64,000 nt of DNA from contig NC_081407.1 of NCBI RefSeq assembly GCF_030272615.1, positions 140,498,897 to 140,562,896 of the forward strand, written 5' to 3'. A program made the translations under genes and the position numbers. Positions within the stretch are counted from its first letter, which is position 1. Every line of letters begins with the position of its first letter. Origin of the DNA: Cryptomeria japonica (Eukaryota > Streptophyta > Pinopsida > Cupressales > Cupressaceae). The notes under the pieces are model-generated. The model was not told the origin of the DNA. It made no database searches and worked only from the letters and a program-made list of their open reading frames with translations. This document shows positions 50,510 through 62,310 of the stretch, piece after piece.

Positions 50510-50730
50510 TAAAACACCGGTCAACGTAGGGGGGGGGGGGGGAAGGGTGGATTTATTACATCGTTGGGGAGTGGTATCCTCCACTACCCCCTGCGGTCAC
50601 TGTTATGGCAGTGGTCGCAGAGGGAGTGGAGGGGACCATGGCTATCCCCTCATCACCGCGGGCTTGTACCCGCAGGTCCGTAGTGGTGATGGGACCCGTG
50701 GCCCCCACTCCCACTTGGTTTTAAAAAGCC
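50510..50730. other. GC-rich, hairpin-rich island in the LTR
   Basis: Strong base-composition contrast with its surroundings. Begins with a run of 14 G (50529-50542). Small hairpins: AGTGG-TATCCT-CCACT (about 50570) and GCGGG-CTTGTA-CCCGC (about 50659). GGGGAGTGG near the start can pair with CCCACTCCC near 50705. An 89-codon open frame covers it but is glycine-rich low-complexity and not convincing. Confidence 0.7.
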
Positions 50731-52370
50731 ACTACAAAAAATTTAAATTCATGGCAAATTTGGATTTTTGTTAATTTTTTTATCTAAATTTTAGTTTAAT
50801 AAAAATTGAACTTAGGTAAATTTATAATTAAATCATCTTTAGTAAATTTATAATTAATTTACCTTTAGTAAAATTTTAATTGTAAATTAAATTATATCCA
50901 ATTTTTTTTTTAGAAACTTTCAATCTATTTAAGATTTATTGGGTCACTTAGTTGGCATTTTAGATTCATTAAAAACAATTAAATTCGTATCATTATGTTT
51001 AGTCCAAAATTTGTCTAATGTCTAAACTGATTGCTATTTTTGAACTAGTGACTCTATAAGTGATTATTCTCATGGTAGAAATAAAACATTGCCTAACCTT
51101 GCATGTAACTTACACTATCCTTGCTTCATGTGAATTACTTATACATTAATTGCATTTATTGATGAGCGAGTTACATTTTCATCATCTTCATGCAAGTTAC
51201 ACATTTTAATTATCAATATGTGAGTTCATAATTGTCATTGTCATGTAAGTTATATTTCAATATTAAATAGTTTAGTTGTAGAAGGATGGTATTTTTATCA
51301 AGTGGTACATGAATGCCATCGAAGTAGTTATTTCAATTAATTAAGCTTTGCAATGTCTAATTATCTACATTCATTTCATAATTGTTTCAAGCATGATGTT
51401 TTTTCATAGCTTCTTACTTAGAAAACTAAATAAAGGAAGTCAGAAAACCAAAACCTAGCAGCGTCCGGTATTTACGGTACCTGTGGGTCACGCTTACGAG
51501 TAATGTCGTTGTGTTGAACTACTGCACTTAACGCCTAATAAAGATGCATCAACGACAGTTGTGGCATCATCCCTATAAATCATCAGGAAGTAATAAGGGG
51601 CACTTGGAAGTTAAAATCCAAGTGGAGGGTAATCCCCCTTGGATTGATAATCTAATAAGATAATCCTTAAATGATTTTACATCCGCTGAGTTAAACCATA
51701 GTAAACCCCTTTAGGGCTGATTGAGTGAAATGCTTTTATGAAATTGATTTAACCTCGAAGAGTTGTTGACGATTGACAATTGGGTCAAGGGTGACGCTTA
51801 TGATAGGTATTAGGATCTAGTTGTTTTAGGCCACAAGCAATAGGCCATCTTGAGCCTTTTGCTTAAGTGCTACCATCATGGGTAGCAACCGCAGAGAAAC
51901 TGTCTGGGACATTGACCCTAGAAAGGGTTGCGTACCCACCAACCAATTTACATCAAACCATAGATTAGAAAATAGAACTACATACTTTACGCCTTGATCC
52001 CGTGCTGAAATGGGCATGTAGGCAGTCTAGGGATGGAGTTGTCCCTAGTACTCAGGCGTTCGTGGATGGGGTCTAGGTTTTGTTAAGAAGAAGGATTGCG
52101 AAGAATCCTAATTCAAAAGATAAGTGTAATAAAAGAAAAAGTAATTCAATGCATACTCAGAAGGAATCTCGTATGGATTCGCTTGACTTCCCGAGGCTTT
52201 AAGCCAAATTCCGAGGTGGAATTCAAGCTTGCATTATGTTATTTTGATTTCTCCTAAGGACGGCGACCTCGGTGCACTCCTATTAGAGGAGTGTAGTACT
52301 TAGTGAGTGACTCGGGGCTCGAATGGTCCCAATGACTCTAAGTCTCTGGCCAGAGCACCTCCCATCCCAA

Positions 52371-52520
52371 TTGGATAGATGCCTACCCCGTATGGGTATA
52401 TGCCTATCCCGCATTGGATATATGAAACCTTTTGTTCCGTATGGATAGATGCCTAACCTGTATGGTTAGATGCTCATCCTGGATGGATGAATGCCTAATC
52501 CAAATGGATGGATGCCCAAA
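52371..52520. repeat. Degenerate ~22-24-bp minisatellite in LTR
   Basis: Six or more units of a form like CCGTATGGATAGATGCCTA (about 52388, 52410, 52437, 52459, 52481, 52500). Confidence 0.8.
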
Positions 52521-52610
52521 GTATGTGATTGAATCAAACACAAATGATTAAATTAAACAAAAAAAAAGTGGTCAAATTTTGTTGGGTTAAGTAAAGTGGG
52601 ATATTACATG

Positions 52611-52622
52611 TGGTATCAGAGA
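52611..52622 (+). other. Primer binding site of I
   Basis: TGGTATCAGAGA, 11 of 12 to the initiator-methionine tRNA primer sequence, two bases after the LTR end ATTACA. Confidence 0.92.
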
Positions 52623-52757
52623 AAAGGTTCAAATCTAGGCCTTGTGCTCACTTCAATTCACACAACTAAGGGAATGTCTTGCAATGGTAGAGATTAACTT
52701 ATAGAATCTTAAATCAAGAACTAACTACATAATTTAATTTTCTGGTAAAAACCCTAG

Positions 52758-54046
52758 ATGGCTAGAGGAAGAGGAAGGGGAAATGGAAGACGTGCTACCA
52801 CTAGGAGACAAAGGGAAGCTAACCATGAGGAAAATCATGAAGAGAACCATGAAGAAAATGACGAGGAAGACCATGAAAGGAATCAACATAACCAAGGGAA
52901 TAACGAAGATGGGGTCGAGGCTATAATCAACTTGCTAACCGAACAAAGGGATAAAATCAACTTCTTGGAGCAATCAATGCAGGACCTTAGGGCAAGGCAG
53001 AATGACATTGAAAATCAAAGTGGAATTGAAAATGGGAACCCTGGTAGCAATCAAGGGAATGTGATGGACAATAGAAAAGAAAATAACATATTGGAACTCT
53101 CCAAGGATTTGAAAAAAATCACCCCCCTAAGTTCAATGGGAGGCAAATTGGTGAAGGAGCTGAAAATTGGTTAAATGAAATGGAAAAGTATTTTGAACTA
53201 AGACATTTTAGCGAAACAAGCAAGGCCTTATGGGGTTCCTATCAACTCACAGGGGAGGCAGCTAGTTGGTGGACCAACACCAAGGAGCAAAATGGATATA
53301 GTAGGGATACGATCACATGGGATCAATTTGTTCACCACTTCCATAAAAGGTGGCTTCCTCAATTGTTCTTTGATGAGAAGGTGACAGAGTTCCACAATCT
53401 ACGACAAGGGCCCCTATCAGTCCAATAATATTGGCATAATCTCGCCAAATTGCTTAAGTACGTACCTATGTACCAGAAAGATGAAGAAGGTCAAGCGAGG
53501 AAGTTCATTTTGGGACTAAATACCAACATAGGGGCAAAGGTTGACATGCATGGACCCAAAAACATGAATGAAGTACTTGAAAAGTCCCTAAGGTAGGAGA
53601 CAAAGATTCAAGCCCTAACAGCAGCAAGGTAGAACTATAATGGGAACCACTCTTTTAAAAGGAAGCAAGAATTCAAGGGGAACCCTAACTTCAACAAAAG
53701 TCAAAGGAATAATTGTTTCGAAAGAAGGCCACCCCCTAATCAATATCAGAGGACTGGAAATAATAATAATAATAGGAGCAATAATAACATGGGCAATTAT
53801 AATAGGAATGACTAGCATAATAGGATAACTTATCCACCCAGGGCCAATGAAACAAGGAATGATCCCCCTAGGATTCAAGGCGGGAGGGGTCCTCCAGGTG
53901 GATGTTTTATGTGTGGGGGAAACCATTTTTCTAGAGAATGTCCCAGGATGCAAGGTCAGATTAGGGTCAATCAACCACAACAAGGGCCTCAACAAAGGAT
54001 TCATGCAGCAGTTAGGAACTGAAGAGAAAGATTCCAGAATGTTCCC
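52758..54046 (+). pseudogene. I gag (Retrotrans_gag) with zinc knuckle, broken
   Basis: ATG at 52758 follows a 135-bp leader: MARGRGRGNGRR, a repeated acidic NHEE motif and a coiled segment LLTEQRDKINFLEQSMQDL. A frameshift near 53115-53140 moves the frame; it continues with the capsid core WLNEMEKYFELRH, YQLTGEAASWW and FHKRWLPQLFFDEK. A glutamine/asparagine-rich linker leads to the knuckle CFMCGGNHFSREC (53903-53941, CX2CX3HX4C, one residue shorter than usual). Five in-frame stops (TAA 53426; TAG near 53596, 53629, 53809; TGA near 54020) are each one C-to-T change from a sense codon. Overall order and length are normal. Confidence 0.88.
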
Positions 54047-55487
54047 GTGGAAACTACAAGTACACTATTTGAACAACCGATTTCAATTCTAATTGACACT
54101 GGGTCATTTGAATGTTTCATCTCACCTAAATTAGTAAGAAAATATGCATTAAAAGTTAATCAAATGGAGTCATCATGGATGGTTCAATATGGGGATAAGG
54201 CAACTAGGGAAGTAACTAAGTGTTTGCCGAGGGCAAGGGTACAATTTCCTGAGTTTGAAACAAGGGTAGATCTCTATGTGGCACCCCTAGGGTTATATGA
54301 TGTAATTATTGGAATGAGTTTGTTAACGGATCATCAAGATAATGTAGATTGCTATAACAAAGTTGTTGAATGTTTGGATGATGGGGGGAAAAGGGTCAAA
54401 ATCCAAGGAAAGTTTAACCCCATTAATATAGAAACCATATCAGCCATGCAATTAAAGAAGGAAAGAAGAGGAGGAGGCCTAATCTATATGGTTGAAATTG
54501 ATGAAGGAGAAGAGGAAAATACCCCAACCTTTGAAACTACCCCTTTCTTACGAGAATTCAAGGATGTATTTCCAGATGAATTACCCGGCTTACCCCCTAA
54601 AAGGAAGTTTGACTTTTCTATCGACTTACTACCGGGAGCTGAACCAGTATCAAAGGCACCTTACCAAATGAACACAATTGAATTACAAGAGCTCAAAATG
54701 CAATTAGAGGAACTCTTAGCTAAGGGATTAATAAGGCCAAGTGTATCACCATGGGGAGCACCAGTCTTATTCGTTAAGAAGAAGGATGGAACCTTAAGAC
54801 TATGCATCGACTATAGGATGTTGAACAAGGTCACAATAAAGAATAGGTATCCCTTACCTCAAATAGAGGATATTTTTTACCAAATGAAAGGAGTAGCAAT
54901 TTTCTCGAAGATAGACCTTCGATCAGGATATCATCAACTCATAATTAAGGAGGAGGAAATTCTGAAGACAACTTTTAGGACTAGACACGGGCATTATGAA
55001 TTCACAGTAGTCCCTTTTGGTGTAACCAATGCCCCAGCTGCATTTCTGAACTTAATGAATAGTGTACTCCATGACTACTTGGACAAATTTGTTTTGGTAT
55101 TTCTAGATGACATCTTGATTTACTCTAGGAATGAGGAGGAACATTTAGTACACCTACAAATGGTTTTGCAAAGGTTGAGGGAACATAAGTTATATGGTAA
55201 ACTATCAAAATGTGCCTTCTTTGAGGAAAAGATTCACTACCTTGGGCATATAATATCAAAGGAAGGAATAGCAGTTGATCCAGATAAGATAAACGCAATA
55301 GTAGAATGGTCGATCCCTAAAAATGTTTCAGAGGTAAGAAGCTTTATGGGACTAGCAGGGTACTATAGGAGGTTTGTGGAGGGATTCTCTAAGATAGAAA
55401 ACCCCATCACCTCGTTGCAAAGGAAGGGTAAAAAGTTTGTGTGGACAGAGCAAAGTGATAAGGCATTTCAAATTTTGAAGGGGAAAC
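54047..55487 (+). pseudogene. I protease and reverse transcriptase, truncated by J
   Basis: Same frame as the second part of gag. Retropepsin site [12 protein letters not shown] (D at residue 17 from 54047), second protease half [13 protein letters not shown] begins near [15 protein letters not shown] and has [31 protein letters not shown] with the first catalytic aspartate, [10 protein letters not shown] and the box FLDD at 55100-55111 (residues 352-355). The connection part [19 protein letters not shown] precedes the break. The open frame continues to 55816, but everything after 55487 is J LTR. No stop lies in this 480-codon part, so it is the best preserved pol here. Confidence 0.95.
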
Positions 55488-57654
55488 TGATAGGGAGCTT
55501 GTTAGGAAAGTGCTCACAAGGCTACTTTTTGTTCAACAAGGGTCAATTTATTAGCCAAAGACTTGTAGAGTCTGTTGTGTATGACTACTCAATCCATCTT
55601 GTTGTTGTAATGCCAAGTACTCCATGGTTTACTTGCCTAATAAACTCCCTTTTTGGTGATGACTCTCGCCCATCCACAGATCTACTCAAAATGCTTATTC
55701 CTTCCAACTACACTTCCTCATGCTTGGCTCTTGGGGCCTTCAACCTTAGGTTTCAGAGTGAAATAGGGGTCTTCCACATGGAGATGCAGGGGCAGTGTGG
55801 TATTTCTCACCTTTGAATGCTCACAATTTTGTTTGAGGTCTTTAACCCTTGGCTTGCTCAAATTCACTAAAAAAGCTCACCTACCCCCAGATGAGGTTGC
55901 ATACTGTCTAAGGGTCCCAAGTAACACTTGTTGAACTGCTTGGATTGTTCTCATTATGTTTCATGAGCCCCAAGTTTCATTTTTCCATCGGGTCCATGCA
56001 TTTGACAAAAAAACAGTCTTTTTTGTGTGTTATGCAACAATGGGCTACTAGCGCGTGGAGGCCTAATTGGCCCTTTTTTCCTCACCTAGCCCAATGATGG
56101 GCATTTACACCTAGGATATTGTTTTGAATGATGTTAGGGAGGTCTATGCTCAAGGATTTTTAAGTTTTAACCCACTGTTTGTGCAAATTTAGGACTGTCC
56201 ACCTTTTGTGGCATATTTGGAGGGTTTGGTAGGGTATGGAGCAAGTAGTTTTGGAAAGTCCTTCTAACTCCACTCTTCAAGCCTCCACAATGGCTTAGGA
56301 CCTCTACCACATCATAAGGAACCTTCCCCTATTTCTTTCCTGCAATCAAAATGTCAAACACTTGGCAAGAAAGTGGGAAAATAGTAAATTGCCCCTGTCA
56401 CTATCTTTTTTCTGCCTTTTACCAGTCAACTGTTGCCCTCTCTTTATACCTGCATAAAGAAGAATTTGTATAGGAATAAGACCTCAAAGAGGTTTACAAA
56501 ATTCTAGTGACACTCCTATTACATTTTCCTCTGACTTACAAGGCATGGATGATGCTTTTGGAAGCGTTCCAATGAGCATTTTACAAGATACCAATCACAA
56601 AACAGTGACCACACTGTTTGTTTACAAAAATAGGAATGTTTGATAAAAGAAGCTTAATCCAAAAATCCAAGGTGATTCTCAACACTCTGGACCATACTTC
56701 CATATCACTACCTCATTGATTTATTCATTCCAAATTACTTTTGGATGACAATCTTGAGTTTTAACCATGAACTAGCCTAGTTGCTCCAACTTGCCTAGTT
56801 CACACTCAAATGCATCTTCAAACCACTTTTCTAGCACAAAAAGAAAGATATGTATATTATATACACATGAATAAACTTGGAAGAATCCATTGGAGGGATC
56901 CCAGACCTGGATCAACCAAGTTGATGCATTTTACAACTCCAAACCCCTCGCAGGGCAACAGGTTCCCAGTTTACAAATATTTTTATACAAACACCTTGCA
57001 AATGAAAAAATAATAAAAAAATTGCATAGGAATCTTTATTACATAAACATTTCAACTTCCAAAAAGGTTCAGTATGGATTTGCATAGCTACAGTACGGAC
57101 TGCTCTTCAAAGGAAGGAAAAACAGTCATAAAAGCCAAAAAAGCATCATTTCTATTAAGTTTCACTTGTAAATACAATAACCAACCATTTTGAAGGAAAA
57201 GGGAGGCCTTATATAGTTTCTCCAGTTTTTTTTCAAGTCCTAGTACGGATATGAGGCTTCAATAACTTCATTTTGCAAGAAAATGACAATTTTGACAACT
57301 TTTCAAGCCAAATGACAACTTTTCTTGCTCACAAAGGCATTTTTGACAACCTAGCCTTATCAACTTGCCTAAACAACTTAGACATGCTTAAAAACACTAA
57401 AAAAAACATGTTTCAATGCTCTTGAAGACATTAGGAGACCTTTTTGGCAATTTCTCACATTTTTGCCAAAAATTGTCAACTCAAAGCCTAAAAGGCAAAA
57501 CTTGATCTCTAGAGCCCAAAATGAGATCAAAACCACTAAACATGACCCAAAAAAAACTAAAACAACAAAATAAACCTAACACAATAATTTACAAACATAA
57601 AAGCATTAAATACTCAAAAATGGGAGTTTTACTCAACTAGGTGCTCTTGCACCA
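55488..57654 (-). repeat. 3' LTR of J, 2167 bp
   Basis: On the minus strand it begins TGGTGCAAGAGCACC at 57654 and ends CTCCCTATCA at 55488. Pairs with 62311-64000. No gene; the small frames at 56810-57087 recur in the other LTR and are not genes. Confidence 0.93.
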
Positions 57655-57670
57655 TACTCCCCCAAAAACA
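57655..57670 (-). other. Polypurine tract of J
   Basis: Minus strand TGTTTTTGGGGGAGTA directly before the LTR start TGGTGC. Confidence 0.9.
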
Positions 57671-57676
57671 AACAAG

Positions 57677-58145
57677 TCATGTGACTCCTTGAGGCAACAA
57701 AGAAGAAGAAATGCCAACTTTATGAAATTTAGCTTCAGGTATCCAAGTGGCCTCTGAGGTAGGTAGGCTGATCCTTCCATTTGATGAGATGCTCCATGTA
57801 GGTGTGATTCCTTGTCTTTTTGAGAATTCTGGAGTCTAGAACCTGTTCAACTTGGGGAAAAGAAAGAGAAGGGAGAGCTAGATCAGAAAGGGATTGAGAA
57901 ACATATGAAACTCTTTGAATCTCCTTAGGTGGCTTCCCTTTGAAAGAAATCAGATCTGCAACATTAAAAATAGGGGACAAACAAAAATTAGTAGGCAAAT
58001 CAACTTTGTAAGCATTAGACCCATACTTAGCCAAGATCTTGCAAGGGCCTATCCTCCTCATCTGAAGCTTGATTGGAACTCCCTTTTGTAGCCTTGCCTT
58101 ATTCAAATGAACCATCACATAATCACCTATGGCAAACTGAACATC
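57677..58145 (-). pseudogene. J integrase C-terminus and chromodomain
   Basis: From right: VMVHLNKARLQKGV, then IGPCKILAKYGSNAYKVDLP (integrase C-terminal barrel), then the chromodomain VLDSRILKKTRNHTYMEHL and IKWKDQPT. A tandem 4-base duplication (GTAG on the plus strand, about 57758-57766) shifts the frame just before the conserved ATW segment, which is readable in another frame and runs to a TGA at 57677-57679. A stop also lies near 58150. The chromodomain would bind histone or chromatin marks during target choice. Confidence 0.9.
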
Positions 58146-59012
58146 TCACTTTGTAGCATCCACTCTTGCTTTGACTTTTTGATAGGTATCTTGGAGAACT
58201 TGTCTTACTTGTTCATGAACCTCCTTCATGGAGTGAGCCATGTCATTTGTTGTCCCACTCTTATGCTGCAAGTTAGTGATATCCCTCAACTCCATTATAC
58301 CCCTTGGATGCATACCATAAACAAATTCAAATGGACTTTTACCTGTAGACCGGTTGACACTGTCATTGTAGGCATATTCTGCTTGATGAATGAGTTGATC
58401 CCAACTCTGCCCATATTCCTTTGTCAAGCACCTAAGCATGTTTCCAAGGGACCTGTTCACAAATTCTGTTTGACCATTAGTTTGTGGATGATAAGTTGAA
58501 CCAAAAGAGAGATTAGTACCCAATCTCTTCCACAATGTTTTCCAGAAATGACCAAGAAACTTAACATCCCTATCTGAAACAATGCTAGTAGGAAAACCAT
58601 GAATTCTAACAACTTCCTTGAAAAACAAATAGGCAATATGACTTGCATCATGTGTTGTTTTGCAAGGAATAAAGTGAGCCATCTTGCTGAATCTATCAAC
58701 TACTACAAAGATACTATCAAATCTTTCTTGAGTCCTAGGTAACCCTACTACAAAATCCATGCTAATGCAATCCCAAGGCCTATGTGGAATGGGAAGAGGC
58801 TGATATAAACCAACATTAGAGGAATTACCTTTTGCTTTCTAGCATACCAAGCACTGCTCAACATACCTCCTGATGTCTCTCTGCATCTTAGGACAATAAT
58901 AGAACATTTGAACCAGCTCTAAGGTCTTATTGAGACCAAAATGTCCACTTAAGCACCCATTGTGCTTCTCTTGAATGAGGTTCTCTCTCATAGAACCCTT
59001 TGGAACACACAA
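58146..59012 (-). pseudogene. J integrase zinc finger and catalytic core
   Basis: Zinc-binding region near 58830-59000 (EKHNGCLSGHFGLNKTLEL, then QCLVC) with a TAG directly after CLVC. The core 58146-58760 is open for 204 codons: MDFVVGLPRTQERFDSIFV (first D), IVSDRDVKFLGHFW (second D), TYHPQTNGQTEFVNRSL (E). The D,D-35-E triad is intact. An integrase of this type inserts element cDNA into chromosomes. The order and spacing are standard for Ty3/Gypsy. Confidence 0.95.
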
Positions 59013-59615
59013 CTATCCACCCCTGAATAACAAACCATCCTGCAAAGTGAAATCATCATATGCACCATGGAAGTTATTCTCAAAATCTTTACAAACTTTA
59101 TAAGCTTCAGCAAAATCATTATCAGTAGGATACATGTCCCTGAAACTATCAATACCAATGCTCTGGACTTGAATCTCATGAATAGTTAACAACCTTCTAC
59201 TCAAAGCATCTGCTACTTTATTCAACTGACCCTTCTTATGCTTAAGAGTAAAAGTGTAAGCTTGTAAGTATTCTACCCATTTAACATGCCTATGATTTAG
59301 TTTATCCTGTGAGTTCAAGAAACTGAGTGCCTGATTATCTGTGTATACAACAAACTCTTTAGGAAGAAGATAGTGTCTCCATTTCCTAAGTGCTTGTACT
59401 AATGCATAAAGTTCTAAATCATAGGATGATTACTTTTTCTTTGCATCATTCAATTTCTCACTAAAGAATGCAACTGGTAAAATCTTATCAAAAGTAAAAA
59501 GCTTACTAGCATCACATTCAATAGTAAAAAGCTTATCAAAACTAGGTAAAATGCGCACTGGTTGAGTAGCTACTTTAGTTTTTAGTAATTCAAACCCCTT
59601 ATTGGCTGCACTTGT
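59013..59615 (-). pseudogene. J RNase H, with damaged first catalytic region
   Basis: Readable as ECDASKLFTFDKILPVAFF then SEKLNDAKKK, stop (TAA), SSYDLELYALVQALRKW, VYTDNQALSFLN, and VADALSRR at the end. The residues after ECDAS, normally a glycine-rich GxGAVL turn, are replaced by LFTFDKIL. In DNA, AGTAAAAAGCTTA occurs twice in ~40 bases (about 59487-59535), so a short duplication or slippage seems to have overwritten the motif. Another stop (TAG, about 59613-59615) separates it from RT. Confidence 0.88.
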
Positions 59616-60815
59616 CTATTGAAACTTTACCTTTACACCCCCTTTTATGGTGTCCAACATTGGAGCACAAATCTCGATGAATCCCCTGATGAATTTCCTA
59701 TAAAACTGTGCCAAACCATGGAAGCTTCTAACATCACTAGTTGTCTTAGGAGTTGGCCAACCGGTTATTGCTGCCACTTTTGAGTGATCCATTTTTAGAT
59801 TGCCTCCTGATACAACAAAACCAAGATAGAACAATTCTTGCTTCATAAAATCACATTTTTCAAGATTAATGGTTAACTGTTCATCAAATAATTGTTTCAA
59901 AACATTGGCTAAATGTTGTAAGTGCTCTTCCTTAGTCTTGTTGAGAATAAGAATATCATCTAAATACACTACAACAAATTTTCCAATGAAATCATGTAAA
60001 ACTTCATTCATGAGCCTCATGAATGTGCTAGGAGCATTAGAGAGTCCAAAAGGCATGACTAGCCACTCATAGAGTCCCTCATTTGTTTTGAAAGTTGTCT
60101 TCCAGTCATCCCCCTCTTTGATTCTTATTTGATGGTAGCCACTCTTCAAATCAATCTTACTGAAATACTGTGCACCCCCCAAACAATCCATCAAATCCTC
60201 TATCCTGGGTATGGGAAATCTGTATCTGATGGTGATTTTGTTTATAGCTCTGGAATCCGTACAAAGTCTCCATGTTCCACCCTTCTTAGGTGCCAACACT
60301 GTAGGTACTACACAAGGACTAATGTTTTTCCTAATCAACCCTTGGTCTAAGAGTTCTTGTATTTGTCTTTCTACCTCTTTGTTTTGGTCAGGGGTCATCT
60401 TGTAGGTTGCCTTATTGGGCAAAGAGGCTCCAGGTATGAAGTCAATTTGATTGCTAATGGCTCTAGGAGGTGGTAAGGCTGCAGGTGTACCATCACTGAT
60501 TATTAGTTTGAAGTTATCAAGGATTTTCTGCACCTCATATGGTATCTCAACTTTAATTTCTACTTTTTCTTCCCTAGGTTTCACTATAAGTGCAAATCCT
60601 ACTCCTTCACCTTCTTCTCGTGTTTTTATGAACTCTTTCTCATTCACTAACAAGATGTTAGGAACCTTATTGCTGCTCTCTCCTTCTTCAATGAGGGATT
60701 GAATCTGATAGCTTACTCCATCTTTCTTAAAAGAATAGGATTTTCTTTCCCCATTATGTTGTGCTTTTCGGTCAAACTGCCATGGTCTACCCAATAGCAG
60801 GTGGCAAGCATCCAT
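59616..60815 (-). pseudogene. J protease end and reverse transcriptase
   Basis: Open for 399 codons. It starts inside the protease with MDACHLLLGRPWQFDRKAQH, a linker of ~100 residues, then RT: YKMTPDQNKEVERQIQELL, WRLCTDSRAINK (182-193), FSKIDLKSGYHQI with the first aspartate (218-230), MPFGLSNAPSTFMRL and YLDD (284-287), then SFHGLAQFYRKFIRGF in the connection. The polymerase residues look intact. The ATG at 60815 is internal to the polyprotein, not a true start. Confidence 0.95.
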
Positions 60816-61035
60816 AGGAAGGATGTCACATAGGATCCTATCTACATATCCCCCAATGTGGAAATATACCTAAGCTTGCTCATTTACCAATACATGTTGT
60901 CCCTTATTCAACCAGGTGACTTTTTATGGCTCCTTGTGTTGTATCCTAGGTAGTTTGAATTTTCTTACTACTTCTTCTGATATGATGTTATCTGTGGATC
61001 ATGAATCTATGATCACCTTACACACCTTTCCCATG
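60816..61035 (-). pseudogene. J aspartic protease N-terminal part, inactivated
   Basis: Reads VCKVIIDS, TGA (60999-61001), STDNIISEEVVRKFKLPRIQ, with two more stops before HIGGYVDRILCDILP. The TGA replaces the glycine codon of the catalytic DSG triad, so the protease cannot be made or work. A one-base loss near 61032-61040 separates this frame from gag. Confidence 0.88.
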
Positions 61036-62257
61036 ATTTACACTTAATCTTGAACAATCCTCTTCTCTGTGAGGCCTCTGTACTATGTGGCTTCTTCATT
61101 AACACTCTCTTGATCATCAAACTCTCACCATCTTCTGAAGCTAGGTGGTTCAATGCTGAAGTTCTGGTACTACATCCATCTTCCTGAACATAATTTACCC
61201 TCTTTTCACCTCCATAGGATGAACTAGGCTTCTCTGGGCATCTATAGGTAGGGTGGCCCAACTTTTGGCAGTTATAACACTTCATGGTTGAGAAGTAGGA
61301 CCCTCTCCCTAGTCCATTAGATCTACCTCTGCTCAGGTTGCTTGATCCCCTACCCCTATAGTTGGGTTTGCTCTGAAAATCCCCACTTTGCTCAATCAGT
61401 TTAGACTCTCCCTGGGATCATTGATCTATGTTCCTTCCCCCAAAATTGCCTCTATGGCCTCTACCATCTCTTCCCCTACCTCTTCCTCTATTGTTTTGTT
61501 CTTCCTTTCTCCTACCTTTCTCTTCCACCTTAAGTGCCAATTGATAGCACTTGTGTACGGTTTGTGGGCATAACAAGCTCATCTCTTCTTGGATGTTCCA
61601 TCTTAACCCATTCAAGTACCTTGCCACTTTTATGCTCTCATCCTCTACTACTCTAGATCTCATGCACAGTTTTTGAAACTCTTCAGTGTAGCTACTGACA
61701 TCTAGGTCTTTTTGTCTCAAATTTTGTCTTTTCCAGTGAAGTTGTATTTCATAGTCTTCAAGAAGGTAGGTCTCTTTGATTTTGGTTACCATTGCTTTCC
61801 AGGTGGCTAGTGGTTGCTTACCTACCTTCACCCTTTCCTCTTGGATGAACTTCCACCAAGTTAAGGCTGCCCCTCTCAGCCTTGATTTTGCCACCTTGAC
61901 CTTTTGTACTTCAGTCACTCCATCACACTCAAAATGGTTTTCTAACCCTTCAATCCACTCTATTAGAGCATCTGGATCCATCTTCCCACTGAAAAGGGCC
62001 ACTCCTTCTAAGGTCTTACCACTCATAGCTCTCAAGGCTTTCAAGAATGGTTCTTGCTCAATGACAGGGTCGGGCATGGGGACTTCATCCTCTATTGCCA
62101 TCATTTTACCTTGATCTCCAACCTTATCATGGACTTCTTCAGTTTTGACTTCTACTTCAGCTAGTTTCATTGCTAGTTGATCTAATCTCTCTCTGAGTGC
62201 CCTATTTTCCTCTTCTTAGTCCTCAACCTTCTTAGCCAATTCTACATTGGTCACCAT
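61013..62257 (-). pseudogene. J gag (Retrotrans_gag) with CCHC knuckle
   Basis: The best start is the ATG at 62257 (MVTNVELAKKVED), ~40 bases after the primer site, but a TAA at 62216-62218 follows 13 codons later; the open frame resumes at 62170. Capsid core: LEGVALFSGKMDPDALIEW, SRLRGAALTWWKFIQEE, YEIQLHWKRQNLRQKDLDV, FQKLCMRSRV. A basic RGRGRDGRGHRG tract ends at 61418. After a short broken stretch (one stop, TGA 61418-61420), the knuckle CYNCQKLGHPTYRCP lies in 61240-61285 (CX2CX4HX4C intact). Confidence 0.92.
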
Positions 62258-62295
62258 GTTTGCCTAATGTTTCTTTCCTCCTGAATCTTTTGTTG

Positions 62296-62307
62296 GCTCC
62301 GATACCA
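62296..62307 (-). other. Primer binding site of J
   Basis: Minus strand TGGTATCGGAGC, 11 of 12 to the initiator-methionine tRNA primer sequence, three bases from the LTR end CCTATCA. Confidence 0.93.
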
Positions 62308-62310
62308 CTA

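Larger units (their letters stand above)
52609..55487 (+). mobile_element. Chromovirus I, internal region up to RT (cut by J)
   Basis: Plus-strand Ty3/Gypsy element: primer site, gag, protease, reverse transcriptase. It is interrupted at 55487/55488 by element J, after the RT connection segment. RNase H, integrase, chromodomain and the 3' LTR should lie right of the window beyond J. The sequence resembles the Tekay/Del lineage (long LTR, RT motifs); the lineage is inferred. Confidence 0.88.

Noticed and set aside
50505-50774. 89-codon glycine-rich open frame
   Set aside because: Covers the GC-rich island and poly-G run; composition is explained by low complexity and there is no context or motif.
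55488-55816. C-terminal 109 residues of the open frame starting at 54047
   Set aside because: They are J LTR sequence read in the frame of I by chance, not part of the polyprotein.
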